From NCBI RefSeq assembly GCF_023073315.1, contig NZ_JADPJH010000011.1, forward strand, positions 538,001-602,000: DNA of 64,000 bases, written 5' to 3'. The position numbers and the translations under genes are program-made. Under the pieces are notes generated by a model that was given only the letters and a program-made list of their open reading frames with translations, had not been told where the DNA came from and did not search any database. Origin of the DNA: Bradyrhizobium sp. 1 (GTDB lineage Bacteria; Pseudomonadota; Alphaproteobacteria; Rhizobiales; Xanthobacteraceae). Below, piece after piece: positions 49,142-58,277 of this stretch (position 1 is the first letter of the stretch; every line of letters starts with the position of its first letter).

Positions 49142-50938
49142 CTAGCCGCCCTTGCCGTCGTCCTTCTTCTTCTCCGCCTGCGCGGCCGAAGAGTTCGAAC
49201 TGTCCTCGGTCATGCCGTTGGCGATCTTGGCCTCGATCTTCGGAAGTTCATCCGGCTCGGGCTTGAGATCGCGCGCATGCGCCCACTGGAATTTGGCTTC
49301 CAGCGTGCGGCCAACGCGCCAATAGGCATCGCCAAGGTGATCGTTGATAGTGGGATCCTCGGGCTTGAGGTCGATCGCGCGCTCGAGGTTCTTCACCGCC
49401 TCCTCGTAATTGCCGATGCGGTAATAGGCCCAGCCGAGGGAGTCGACGATGTAGCCGTCGTCGGGACGCTGCTCGACGGCGCGCTTGATCATCTTCATGC
49501 CTTCGTCGAGATTCACGCCCTGGTCGATCCAGGAATAGCCGAGATAGTTGAGGACGTGCGGCTGATCGGGCTGCAGCTCGAGCGCCTTCTTCATGTCGGC
49601 TTCGGCCTTGCCCCATTCCTTGGAGCGCTCCTCGCAAATGCCGCGATAATAATACCAGACGCTGTTGGCCTTGTCGTTGCCGGCAGGCAGCACGTCGATG
49701 CCCCGCGAATAGGTCGCGCCGCAGTCGCCGAACTTCTTGCGGCCGCGCTCGAGATTGCCGAGCGCCATGATGGCTTCGAGATCCTTGGCATCGTCAGTCG
49801 TGACGCCCTTGAGGATCTTGATCGCCTCGTCGGTGCGGTCGGCGGAATCCAGATCAATGGCGAGCTGGATCTGCGCGTTGCGCTTTAGCGGCGAGGTCGC
49901 AGGTACGCGCTCATAGACCTTGATCGCCATCTGCGGCCGCTTCACCGATTCATAGAGATCGGCGAGCGAGAGCAGCGCCAGCGGATGGGTCGGCTGGAGG
50001 TAGAGCGAGAGCTGAAGATAGACCAGCGCCAGATCCTCGCCGCCGCGGCGGGTCAGCGTGGCGCCGATGCCGTACAGCGCTTCTGCGGCACCGGCCTGCG
50101 CGGAGTCGGCCAGCGGCGGCATCTTCTTGCCGGCCTTGGTGTCGCGCAGACCTTCCACGATCAGCGGATGGCGGGCGAGCTTCTTGTCGAACGCCTGGTA
50201 GACGGCGGTCGCGGCGGCGGAATCCTTGTTGCGCGACAGCCAGCGCGCATAGGCTTCGGTGACGCGCAGCATGGAATCATCGAGCTTGTAGGCGCGCTCG
50301 AAGCGGGTGCCAGCGTCCTTCTCCTTGCCGGAGAGCTCGAGGATCATGCCGGCGTGGAGGTCCTTGAACAGCGGATACCATTCCGGACCTGCGAGCTTGT
50401 CGATGGTGGCGACACCGCCCTTGGCATCACCGGCGCCGTAGGCGGCCCAGCCCGACAGCAGGGTTGCAACGAGATCGGTGATCGGACCGCGGATCGACTG
50501 GTTGATGTTGGTCTGCGCGGTCGCGTATTTCTTGAACTTGAGATCGTGCACGCCGACGACGAGCCGCGCGACGCGGTTGGTCTTGTCGATGGTCAGGATA
50601 CGCTCGGCAAGCTTCACGGCTTCGTCGATGTCGCCATCGGCGACAGACGAGATGAAGGCACGGTCGAGCAGCTCGTTGTTCTTGGGGTCGGTGCGGAGCG
50701 CCGAGCGGTAGAATGCGGCGGCCGAGGCCGCATCGCGCTCGACGCTGGCGTGGCGGGCGGCGAGATAGCTGCCGGAGGTCGTGAGCGCTTTCAGATCATT
50801 TCGGTTCGGAAACTGCGCCGCCGTGTCGGACGGATGGTCCGGCGTCTGCGCCAGGGCCGCGCCGGGGACCGCCGCGATCGCGGTGCCCATCAGGGCGATG
50901 GCGGCAACAGTCCAGCGGTTGAAACGATTTGAGAACAT
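49142..50938 (-). CDS. Exported tetratricopeptide-repeat protein
   Basis: A 598-residue protein with a signal peptide (about 1-31, GAALAQ) and TPR units along most of the chain. The clearest are in the C-terminal half (AEADMKKALELQPDQPHVLN, GMKMIKRAVEQRPDDGYIVD, AVKNLERAIDLKPEDPTIND). The last 30 residues are Lys/Ser-rich. It is probably a periplasmic scaffold. The order TPR-ispE is conserved in Bradyrhizobium as far as I recall. Start ATG 50938 has GGCGAG upstream. Confidence 0.87.
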   Translation of the reverse strand: MFSNRFNRWTVAAIALMGTAIAAVPGAALAQTPDHPSDTAAQFPNRNDLKALTTSGSYLAARHASVERDAASAAAFYRSALRTDPKNNELLDRAFISSVADGDIDEAVKLAERILTIDKTNRVARLVVGVHDLKFKKYATAQTNINQSIRGPITDLVATLLSGWAAYGAGDAKGGVATIDKLAGPEWYPLFKDLHAGMILELSGKEKDAGTRFERAYKLDDSMLRVTEAYARWLSRNKDSAAATAVYQAFDKKLARHPLIVEGLRDTKAGKKMPPLADSAQAGAAEALYGIGATLTRRGGEDLALVYLQLSLYLQPTHPLALLSLADLYESVKRPQMAIKVYERVPATSPLKRNAQIQLAIDLDSADRTDEAIKILKGVTTDDAKDLEAIMALGNLERGRKKFGDCGATYSRGIDVLPAGNDKANSVWYYYRGICEERSKEWGKAEADMKKALELQPDQPHVLNYLGYSWIDQGVNLDEGMKMIKRAVEQRPDDGYIVDSLGWAYYRIGNYEEAVKNLERAIDLKPEDPTINDHLGDAYWRVGRTLEAKFQWAHARDLKPEPDELPKIEAKIANGMTEDSSNSSAAQAEKKKDDGKGG

Positions 50939-51249
50939 CAGGGGCTCGCCTTGAGTTGGTAGTGCCTGGGTTTGCAGCAGAAGGCCGTATCGCATGCGAA
51001 CGCGGCCGGTGGCATCGGGACCCGGAACCGTCAGGCCGACAATGCCGCTTTTGGCGCTTCACCGCAAGGATTCGGGCCGCGCGATCCCCTCCGCACGCCC
51101 CAAATCGGCCGACAATGCCCCAAGACCCTGCCAGTATGGCCTTATCGTGGCCGCAGGCCGCTATCCCGCCCCGGTTCTCACGCGAACGTGCGTCACAATG
51201 CCGGGGGCATGTCACATCGGCCCCGGTTCGCTTTGGTCCGGGTCCCGGC
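50939..51249. other. 311-bp gap without a recognised feature
   Basis: It lies between the ETF-QO stop and the TPR start, both leftward. I see no palindromic repeat of families A-E, no terminator with a U-run and no clear promoter. Several open frames cross it but all are GC-biased shadows. It probably holds the TPR promoter. Confidence 0.5.
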
Positions 51250-52911
51250 TTACATCGCCTCGTAGTTCGGGCCGCCGCCGCCCTCCGGGGGAACCCAGGT
51301 GATGTTTCCGTTGGGGTCCTTCACGTCGCAGGTTTTGCAGTGGACGCAATTCTGGGCGTTGATCTGGAAGCGCGGGCTCGAACCTTCTTCGATCCACTCA
51401 TAGACGCCAGCCGGACAATAGCGATTCGAGGGACCGGCGAACACGTCGTGTTCGGAGGTCTTCTGCAGGTTCATGTCCGTGACCTTCAGATGGACCGGCT
51501 GGTCCTCTTCGTGATTGGTGTTGGACAGGAACACCGAGGACAGCTTGTCGAAGGAGATCTTGCCGTCCGGCTTCGGATAGTTCTTCGGCGCATGTTGCTT
51601 GGCCGGATCGAGCGTGGCGCGATCGGGCTTGGCATGTGACTGGGTGCCGAACAGCGAGGCGCCGAACAGCGTGTTGCACCACATGTCGAAGCCGCCGAGC
51701 GCGACGCCGAGCACGGTGCCGAACTTGGACCACAGCGGCTTGACGTTGCAGACCAGGAACAGATCCTTGCCGACCGACGAGGAACGCCACGCGTTCTCGT
51801 AATCGATGATCTCGTCATTGGCGCGATCGGCAGCGAGCGCCGACACGACATGCTCGGCGGCGAGCATGCCGGTGCCCATCGCATTGTGCACGCCCTTGAT
51901 GCGGGGAACGTTGACGAAGCCGGCCGCGCAGCCGACCAGCGCACCTCCGGGGAAGGTGAGCTTCGGCACCGACTGATAGCCGCCCTCGGTGATCGCGCGC
52001 GCGCCATAGGCAAGCCGCTTGGCGCCTTCGAAAGTGCCGCGGATCGAGGGATGAGTCTTGAAACGCTGGAACTCGTCGAACGGCGACAGATACGGATCAT
52101 CGTAGTTCAGATGCACGACGAAACCGACGGCGACGAGGTTGTCGTCGTAATGATAGAGGAACGAGCCGCCGCCGGTCTTCAGGTCGAGCGGCCAGCCGAA
52201 CGAATGCTGGATCATGCCCTTCTGGTGCTTGGCGGGATCGATCTGCCAGACTTCCTTGAGGCCGATGCCGAACTTCGCCGGCTCGCTCTTGGAGTCCAGT
52301 GCGAACTTCGCGATGAGCTGCTTGGTCAGGCTGCCGCGCGCGCCTTCGGCGAACAGCGTGTACTTGCCGAGCAATTCCATGCCGCGGGTAAAGGAGTCCT
52401 TCGGCTTGCCGTCGCGCCCGATACCCATGTCGCCGGTGGCGATGCCCTTCACCGCGCCCTGCTCGTCATAGAGCACTTCGGCGGCGGCAAAGCCGGGATA
52501 GATTTCGACGCCAAGCGCCTCGGCCTTGCGTCCGAGCCAGCGGCAGACGTTACCCAGCGAGCCGATATAGCAGTGATGATTGTCCATCAGCGGCGGCATC
52601 ATGAAGTTCGGCAGCTTGATCGCGCCGCCGGCCGTCATCCAGTAGAAGCGGTCGTCCTTCACTTGCGTCTTCAGCGGACAGTCGGAATCCTCGCGCCAGT
52701 CGGGAATCAGCTTGTCGAGCCCGGCCGGGTCGATCACGGCGCCGGAAAGAATATGCGCGCCGATCTCGGAGCCCTTCTCCACCACGACGACATTAAGATC
52801 GGCATTGAGCTGCTTCAGCCGGATCGCCGCGGCCAGGCCCGAGGGGCCGGCGCCGACGATGACGACGTCGAATTCCATGGATTCGCGCGGGGGAAGTTCT
52901 TCGGTGCTCAT
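51250..52911 (-). CDS. Electron transfer flavoprotein-ubiquinone oxidoreductase
   Basis: A 553-residue inner-membrane-associated flavoprotein that passes electrons from ETF (fatty acid and amino acid oxidation) to ubiquinone. The FAD motif DVVIVGAGPSGLAAAIRL is at about 15-32. The 4Fe-4S ligands are C499 (YCPAG), C522, C525 and C528 (CVHCKTC) near the C-terminus. GEIGAHILSGAV-like SEIGAHILSGAVIDP and FPGGALVGCAAGF are family blocks. It is divergent from the uracil-DNA glycosylase gene. Confidence 0.95.
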   Translation of the reverse strand: MSTEELPPRESMEFDVVIVGAGPSGLAAAIRLKQLNADLNVVVVEKGSEIGAHILSGAVIDPAGLDKLIPDWREDSDCPLKTQVKDDRFYWMTAGGAIKLPNFMMPPLMDNHHCYIGSLGNVCRWLGRKAEALGVEIYPGFAAAEVLYDEQGAVKGIATGDMGIGRDGKPKDSFTRGMELLGKYTLFAEGARGSLTKQLIAKFALDSKSEPAKFGIGLKEVWQIDPAKHQKGMIQHSFGWPLDLKTGGGSFLYHYDDNLVAVGFVVHLNYDDPYLSPFDEFQRFKTHPSIRGTFEGAKRLAYGARAITEGGYQSVPKLTFPGGALVGCAAGFVNVPRIKGVHNAMGTGMLAAEHVVSALAADRANDEIIDYENAWRSSSVGKDLFLVCNVKPLWSKFGTVLGVALGGFDMWCNTLFGASLFGTQSHAKPDRATLDPAKQHAPKNYPKPDGKISFDKLSSVFLSNTNHEEDQPVHLKVTDMNLQKTSEHDVFAGPSNRYCPAGVYEWIEEGSSPRFQINAQNCVHCKTCDVKDPNGNITWVPPEGGGGPNYEAM

Positions 52912-53045
52912 CTGATCTCAGCCCTTGAGACGGTCCTTGGTCGTTTGCGCCCTGTTGTTTCCGATTTTTCCGGGTAGGACAACCTCGGAATCGCGTTCCA
53001 GTGGGATGCAAGCCGCCCCGAACTGATATAAAAGTCCGACTTCCC

Positions 53046-53852
53046 ATGATCCCCGAGCCCGCACCCACCGTCCGAGAGCTACTCGCCTTCTATCTGGAGG
53101 CCGGTGTCGACTGCGCGCTCGCGGAGGAGTCGATAGACCGTCTGGCGGAAATGGATGCCCCGCCGCCGGCCCCGCGCGCCGCGCCTCTGGTCGAGCCGCC
53201 ACGGCCCGTCGCAGCGCCCACCGTCATGCGCGGCGAGGTCGCACCTGCGCCTGATGTCGCCATCGCCTCAGCACGCGAGGCTGCGCGAACCGCGCCGACG
53301 CTCGAGGCGCTGCGCGAGCTGATGCAAAGCTTCGAGGGCTGTGCGCTGAAACACACGGCGACGCGGCTGGTGTTCGCCGATGGCAATCCGCAGGCGCGCA
53401 TCATGTTCGTCGGCGAAGCGCCGGGCCGCGACGAGGACATCGAGGGGCTGCCCTTCGTCGGGCGCAGCGGCAAGCTGCTCGATTTGATGCTAGGCGCCAT
53501 CGGCCTCAACCGCACCACCGCCTACATCGCCAACGTGATTCCGTGGCGACCGCCCGGCAACCGCACGCCGACGCCGCAGGAGACGCAGATCTGCCTTCCC
53601 TTCATCCAGCGCCAGATCGAGCTGGTGAATCCCGATGTGCTGGTGACGCTCGGCAATCCATCGACCCAGACGCTGCTCTCGACCCGCGAAGGCATCATGC
53701 GCACGCGCGGACGCTGGTTCGAGTACGAGACCGGCCAGCGCACCATCCGCGCGCTGGCGACGTTCCATCCGGCCTATCTGTTGCGCTCGCCATCCTACAA
53801 GCGGCTGGCGTGGCAGGATCTGCGTGCGATCGCGAAGGTGCTGGCGGGATAG
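53046..53852 (+). CDS. Uracil-DNA glycosylase, type 4 (family UDGa)
   Basis: A 268-residue 4Fe-4S uracil-DNA glycosylase. After a variable N-terminal 100 residues (Pro/Ala-rich) come FEGCALKHTATRLVFADGNP (cluster Cys), MFVGEAPGRDEDIEGLPFVGRSGKLLD (active-site loop) and YIANVIPWRPPGNRTPTPQE, then LVTLGNPSTQTLL and FHPAYLLRSPSYKR. ATG 53046 is used; a TATAAAA box about 20 nt upstream suggests a very short leader. Confidence 0.93.
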   Translation: MIPEPAPTVRELLAFYLEAGVDCALAEESIDRLAEMDAPPPAPRAAPLVEPPRPVAAPTVMRGEVAPAPDVAIASAREAARTAPTLEALRELMQSFEGCALKHTATRLVFADGNPQARIMFVGEAPGRDEDIEGLPFVGRSGKLLDLMLGAIGLNRTTAYIANVIPWRPPGNRTPTPQETQICLPFIQRQIELVNPDVLVTLGNPSTQTLLSTREGIMRTRGRWFEYETGQRTIRALATFHPAYLLRSPSYKRLAWQDLRAIAKVLAG

Positions 53853-53875
53853 TGGGGGGCACAACGCTCTATCCC

Positions 53876-53964
53876 CGTCATTGCGAGCGCAGCGAAGCAA
53901 TCCAGAATCTCTCCGCGGAGGCACTCTGGATTGCTTCGTCGCAAGAGCTCCTCGCATGATGACG
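53876..53964. repeat. Palindromic intergenic repeat, family B, copy 4
   Basis: The left arm is standard (CGTCATTGCGAGCGCAGCG); the right arm is the longer variant GCTTCGTCGCAAGAGCTCCT. It is the mirror arrangement of copy 2. It lies between convergent genes. Confidence 0.88.
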
Positions 53965-53984
53965 GAGAGAGCTACGCAGGCGGC

Positions 53985-55493
53985 TCAACTTCCCTTCGGC
54001 CGCACGATGGCCCAGCCGATTCGCAAAAGCTGCTGGCGGCCGGTGACCAGCCATTCGAAGGCGCGCGGCACTTCGGGCACGATGCCGGGGAAGCGCGCGA
54101 GGATTTCCGGCGGCGGCGTGCCGGCCGTATCGGAGGCGCGCCAGACCACGACGCCGCCGGTCTCGCTGAATTTGGCCTGCGACATCCACGGCGTCCGCGC
54201 AGGTGCGGCATCGATGAACAGATGCGGCCGGCCGGAATGCAGCGCGACTAAGCTCGCAAGCTGGGTCTCGCCGGCGACCGCGCGCAGGCGGAGATTGGTG
54301 CGGCGGGCAAAGCTGTCGTCGAAGAAATCCGAGATCGCGCGCGCCGGCATCGAGGTCGCGATCTCGTTGGTCGCGGTCCAGGGCAGGAACAGCACGGCGA
54401 GCACGACGCCGACGGCGGGCGCGACGACGGCGGCAGCCCACACCGTCCGCAGCATGCGCGCGCGGCGCATCGCGATGAGATCGCCGGCGGCCACGACCAC
54501 GGCAAGCCCGGACATCACCAGCACGACGCCGGCGCCGCCGACGATGGATTCGAGGCCCAGCAGGCTCGAGATCAGCACCGCACCGAGCGCCGGCGCCAGC
54601 GCGAAGAAATACACAAAATTGCGCGCGAGCGGCTCGACCGGGGGGCGATAGATGATCGGCGCGTCCTCGACCTTGGCGACGAACAGGCCGGTGTTGAGGA
54701 AGGTCAGCGCCGGGATCGCTGCAGCCCCGAGCACGAGCCCGCCGAGCAGCCAGGCCGCGTGGATCGCGCGGGCGTTCAGCTCCGCGAGCTCAGGCAAGGT
54801 CGGCAGGACCAGTGTCTCGGCGCGCATCAGCCAGACCGCGTAGGGCAGCGCCAGCACGGCGACGACGATCAGCGCGAACAGCGGATCGAGCGCGCGCAGC
54901 GTGCGGCGGCCGCCGGCGGTCGAGAGCGCGAAGATGACGAGCAGCACGAGAAGGAAGATCGCTGCGGGCGTGGTCAGCAGCAAGAGGCCCGCCTCGATCG
55001 ACCAGGCGAACCAGGCATTGCCGCGGCGCTGGCCGATGATCTGCCAGGAGTGCAGCAGCAGCAGCGCCCAGAGCGGGCGCGCCAGCACCAGCGGGCCGAA
55101 GTCGAGCGCCGGCGAGGAGAACGCCAGCACCGTCATGGTCAAGAGCACCGCCAACACCGCCTGCTGCGAGCCGACCACGGCGCGGGAGAGATAATATAGC
55201 GTGATGAAGGTCGCGATCTCGCAGAGCTCGGCCAGCACATAGACGCCGAACATGTTGCCGCCGGCTGTGCGGTAGGCGATATCGGCAAGCCAGATCGGCA
55301 GGGGCGGGCCGAGATCAGTCCCGACCTGGTACTCGCGGCCGAACGCCAGCAGAGTCGCGAGGCTGCCGGGCGGGCTGCGATAGAACAGCAGCGCCACGAA
55401 CAGCCACATCGCGGCCTGGAGCAGCACGGCGATCCACACGATCAGCCGCGGCCGGGCGCGAATGAGCTCGATGACCAGGGAGGTAAACCGCAT
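53985..55493 (-). CDS. Polytopic membrane protein, GT-C glycosyltransferase-like (family 39/PMT_2)
   Basis: A 502-residue protein with about 10 predicted membrane helices in the first 390 residues and a C-terminal soluble part of about 110 residues. The first periplasmic loop has GREYQVGTDLGPPLPIW, where GT-C enzymes carry acidic catalytic residues, here E and D. That points to lipid-linked sugar transfer. ATG 55493 (MRFTSLVIELIRARP) is chosen, with the signal helix following. Confidence in the exact family is moderate. Confidence 0.7.
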   Translation of the reverse strand: MRFTSLVIELIRARPRLIVWIAVLLQAAMWLFVALLFYRSPPGSLATLLAFGREYQVGTDLGPPLPIWLADIAYRTAGGNMFGVYVLAELCEIATFITLYYLSRAVVGSQQAVLAVLLTMTVLAFSSPALDFGPLVLARPLWALLLLHSWQIIGQRRGNAWFAWSIEAGLLLLTTPAAIFLLVLLVIFALSTAGGRRTLRALDPLFALIVVAVLALPYAVWLMRAETLVLPTLPELAELNARAIHAAWLLGGLVLGAAAIPALTFLNTGLFVAKVEDAPIIYRPPVEPLARNFVYFFALAPALGAVLISSLLGLESIVGGAGVVLVMSGLAVVVAAGDLIAMRRARMLRTVWAAAVVAPAVGVVLAVLFLPWTATNEIATSMPARAISDFFDDSFARRTNLRLRAVAGETQLASLVALHSGRPHLFIDAAPARTPWMSQAKFSETGGVVVWRASDTAGTPPPEILARFPGIVPEVPRAFEWLVTGRQQLLRIGWAIVRPKGS

Positions 55494-55592
55494 GCAACGC
55501 CTGAAAGATGCAGCCAACCCGTCCAGCCGGCCCTATTCGCTCAACACTGTTTTGATAAAGGGGGTCACGCGCTGTGGCAACGACCGTCTGCT

Positions 55593-56348
55593 CTAGAGCC
55601 CTGCCGAAGCATCGATTTCGATGCCCGTCTGCACCTCCACCTCGGTGACCTCGAACAGATCCTGCACCGGCTCGACCGTCCAGGGCATGTGCTTGGCGCG
55701 GGCGGCGGCGACGGGGGCGAAGAAGCTGCGGTGGTGGATGGTGGGGCCGAGGCGGTTCAGCGCATCGAGATGCTCGGGGACGCCGTAGCCCTTGTGCTGC
55801 TCGAAACCGTAGCCGGGGCAGTCCTGCGCCAGCGCGCACATCAGGCGGTCGCGCGTCACCTTGGCGACGATCGAGGCGGCCGCGATCGACAGCACGATGC
55901 CGTCGCCGCCGATCACCGCCTCGCAGTCGCATTCCGTGTCGAGCCGGTCGCGGCCGTCGACAAAGACGTGGCGGGGCGCCTCGGGCAACGCCACCACGGC
56001 GCGCTTCAGCGCCCACAGCGAGGCGCGCAGGATGTTGTCGCGGTCGATACGGGCGCGTGAGGCAACGGCGACAGAAACCTGCGCGGTGGCGCAGATCCTG
56101 TCGAACAGTCTTTCGCGCGCCTCGGCGGTCAGGCGCTTGGAATCATCGATGCCGCGCGGGATGCGGTCGGGGTCGAGAATCACCGCGGCGGCCACCACAG
56201 GACCGGCCAGCGGCCCGCGGCCGGCCTCGTCGCAGCCCGCGACCGGCCAGATGCCGCGCTTGAGCAGCACGCGCTCACGGCGGAAGCTCGCCTTGGCAGG
56301 CGCGGCCGTCTTAGGCGCGTCCTTGGCTGGTTTCTTGTCCCGAATCAT
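55593..56348 (-). CDS. rnhB: Ribonuclease HII
   Basis: A 251-residue endonuclease removing RNA primers and misincorporated ribonucleotides. Catalytic D40-E41 are in [21 protein letters not shown]; the later Asp is in [10 protein letters not shown]. Other blocks are [15 protein letters not shown] and [16 protein letters not shown]. The first 30 residues are a Lys/Ala-rich extension ([16 protein letters not shown]), similar in style to the one on PPDK. ATG 56348 is chosen. Confidence 0.95.
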   Translation of the reverse strand: MIRDKKPAKDAPKTAAPAKASFRRERVLLKRGIWPVAGCDEAGRGPLAGPVVAAAVILDPDRIPRGIDDSKRLTAEARERLFDRICATAQVSVAVASRARIDRDNILRASLWALKRAVVALPEAPRHVFVDGRDRLDTECDCEAVIGGDGIVLSIAAASIVAKVTRDRLMCALAQDCPGYGFEQHKGYGVPEHLDALNRLGPTIHHRSFFAPVAAARAKHMPWTVEPVQDLFEVTEVEVQTGIEIDASAGL

Positions 56349-56425
56349 CGCCGGGATCGTGCGCAAGCGGCTTCGCCTGCGCAACCGGGAACCGATCGCA
56401 ATTCCCGTTATTCAGGCAGGCCGCC

Positions 56426-56881
56426 CTACTCCGCCAGATGCACCCGCCTGTCCTCGCCGACCTCGATGCCGGGAGCGACTACGACCTCCCAGGGATGATC
56501 GTCAGGATCGGTGAAATAGCCGGAATAGCCGCCGTAATCGGTCTCATGCGCCGCTTTCAGCAACGAGGCGCCCTTCCCGAGCGCGAAAGCCAGCACGGCA
56601 TCGACCTCCTCGCGTGTCCGGCAGTTCCAGGCGAGCGTCATGCCGCGGAAGGTCGTTGGCCGCGGACTGTCTGGCGATTTGGCATCGGCCGCGAGCTGAT
56701 CCCAGGGAAACAGGGCCAGCACCGGACCGCCGGTATCGTAGAAGGCAACGGCCTCGCCTGTTACCTTCAGCCGGCGCGAGAAACCGAGCGCGTCGTAAAA
56801 GGCGATGCTGGCACGGATGTCGCTGACACCAAGCGTGATGACGGTGAGCCGCGGGATTGGGGTCGGCAGTTCTTTACTCAT
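56426..56881 (-). CDS. VOC family (glyoxalase-like) protein
   Basis: A 151-residue vicinal-oxygen-chelate protein: LTVITLGVSDIRASIAFYDALGFSRR forms the first beta-alpha-beta unit and GYSGYFTDPDDHPWEVVVAPG the second, with putative metal ligands in the last segment (DHPWE). Members include dioxygenases, lyases and resistance proteins, so the reaction is unknown. It lies 22 nt after the radical SAM gene in the same direction. Confidence 0.86.
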   Translation of the reverse strand: MSKELPTPIPRLTVITLGVSDIRASIAFYDALGFSRRLKVTGEAVAFYDTGGPVLALFPWDQLAADAKSPDSPRPTTFRGMTLAWNCRTREEVDAVLAFALGKGASLLKAAHETDYGGYSGYFTDPDDHPWEVVVAPGIEVGEDRRVHLAE

Positions 56882-56903
56882 CTACGCCTCGCTACTTAGT
56901 GAC

Positions 56904-58064
56904 TCAGAACAGGCTGAGCTGCTCGCCGTTCTGCTTCGGCCTCATAAAATGATCCGTCGTCAGTTTCGAGCGCCGCTTGTTGAGCCCGAGCCTGTCGCAG
57001 GCGATCTCGAAGCGGCGGCCGATGGTCCAGGCCATTGGACCCGTGCCCTTCATTCGCTCGCCCCATTTGGCGTCATAGTCACGGCCGCCGCGCATGTCGC
57101 GGATCAGCGTGAAGACGTGGCGATAGCGGTCCGGATAATTCGCCATCAACCATTCTCGGAAGAGATCGCGCACCTCCAGCGGCAGCCGCAGCAGCACGTA
57201 GGAGGCTTCTTTGACGCCGGCGTGCGCCGCGGCATCCAAAATGCGTTCGATCTCGGAATCATTCAGCGCGGGGATGACAGGCGCGACCATCACCGTGGTG
57301 GGAATGCCGGCCTCCGAGAGCTGCTTCAGCGCTTCCAGCCGCTTCGACGGTGTCGAGGCCCGCGGCTCCATGGTGCGCGCCAGTTTCGGATCGAGCGAGG
57401 TGACGGAGATGCCGACCTTGGCGAGGTTGCGCTTGGCCATGCGCGCGAGGATGTCGATGTCGCGCACGACCAGCGCCGATTTGGTGACGATGCCGACGGG
57501 ATGGCCGGCGCGCTCCAGCACCTCCAGAATGCCGCGCATGATTTTGCGCTCGCGCTCGATCGGCTGGTAAGGATCGGTGTTGGTACCGATCGCGATCATC
57601 CTGGGCTCGTAGCCTGCTGCGGCAAGTTCCTTCTCAAGTAGTGCAGGCGCCTCGGGCTTCACGAACAATTTTGACTCGAAGTCGAGCCCCGGCGACAGGC
57701 CGAGATAGGCATGGGTCGGCCGCGCGAAGCAGTAGACGCAGCCGTGCTCGCAGCCGCGATAAGGATTGATCGAGCGGTCGAAACCGATATCGGGGGATTC
57801 GTTGCGGGTGATCACCTTGCGCGAGGTGTCGACCGCAACCGTCGTCTTGAACGGCGGCAGCTCTTCCAGGCTCTGCCAGCCGTCATCGAAGGCAACGCGG
57901 GCCTCGGCCTCAAATCGGCCGCTGGCGTTGGACTGCGCGCCTCGACCTCGCCTGCGCTGGCGCTCGATGGCGACCGCCAGTTCAGGAAAGTCAGAAGGCG
58001 CACCCGCCGGCTCGGAGGGCGCCGTGACCGGCGGGTGCTTGAGAGCAGAAGAAGCTGGACTCAT
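56904..58064 (-). CDS. PA0069-type radical SAM protein
   Basis: A 386-residue radical SAM enzyme. The cluster motif is C105-x3-C109-x2-C112 ([14 protein letters not shown]) and the SAM-binding region follows ([11 protein letters not shown]). [19 protein letters not shown] and VSVTSLD-like [13 protein letters not shown] place it in the spore-photoproduct-lyase-related PA0069 group, whose reaction is not established. The N-terminal 60 residues are low-complexity. Divergent from the phosphoketolase gene. Confidence 0.87.
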   Translation of the reverse strand: MSPASSALKHPPVTAPSEPAGAPSDFPELAVAIERQRRRGRGAQSNASGRFEAEARVAFDDGWQSLEELPPFKTTVAVDTSRKVITRNESPDIGFDRSINPYRGCEHGCVYCFARPTHAYLGLSPGLDFESKLFVKPEAPALLEKELAAAGYEPRMIAIGTNTDPYQPIERERKIMRGILEVLERAGHPVGIVTKSALVVRDIDILARMAKRNLAKVGISVTSLDPKLARTMEPRASTPSKRLEALKQLSEAGIPTTVMVAPVIPALNDSEIERILDAAAHAGVKEASYVLLRLPLEVRDLFREWLMANYPDRYRHVFTLIRDMRGGRDYDAKWGERMKGTGPMAWTIGRRFEIACDRLGLNKRRSKLTTDHFMRPKQNGEQLSLF

Positions 58065-58277
58065 GAAGCCAAGATAGCACGTCGAAGGAACAAATCAAGA
58101 ACGCAAATAGAAAACGTGAAAACAACCCCATGCACAGTAGGGCTGCCCAAACTTTGCGCGGCCCTCCTTGACCTCACGCAACATCACCAAGTCAGCGATT
58201 TCGTTTGGTGGCGCAGAAGGATCGATCCCGCCAGAGCAGTGTTGGTGACGATCGCCAGCGCGAAGGGTCGGCACAAC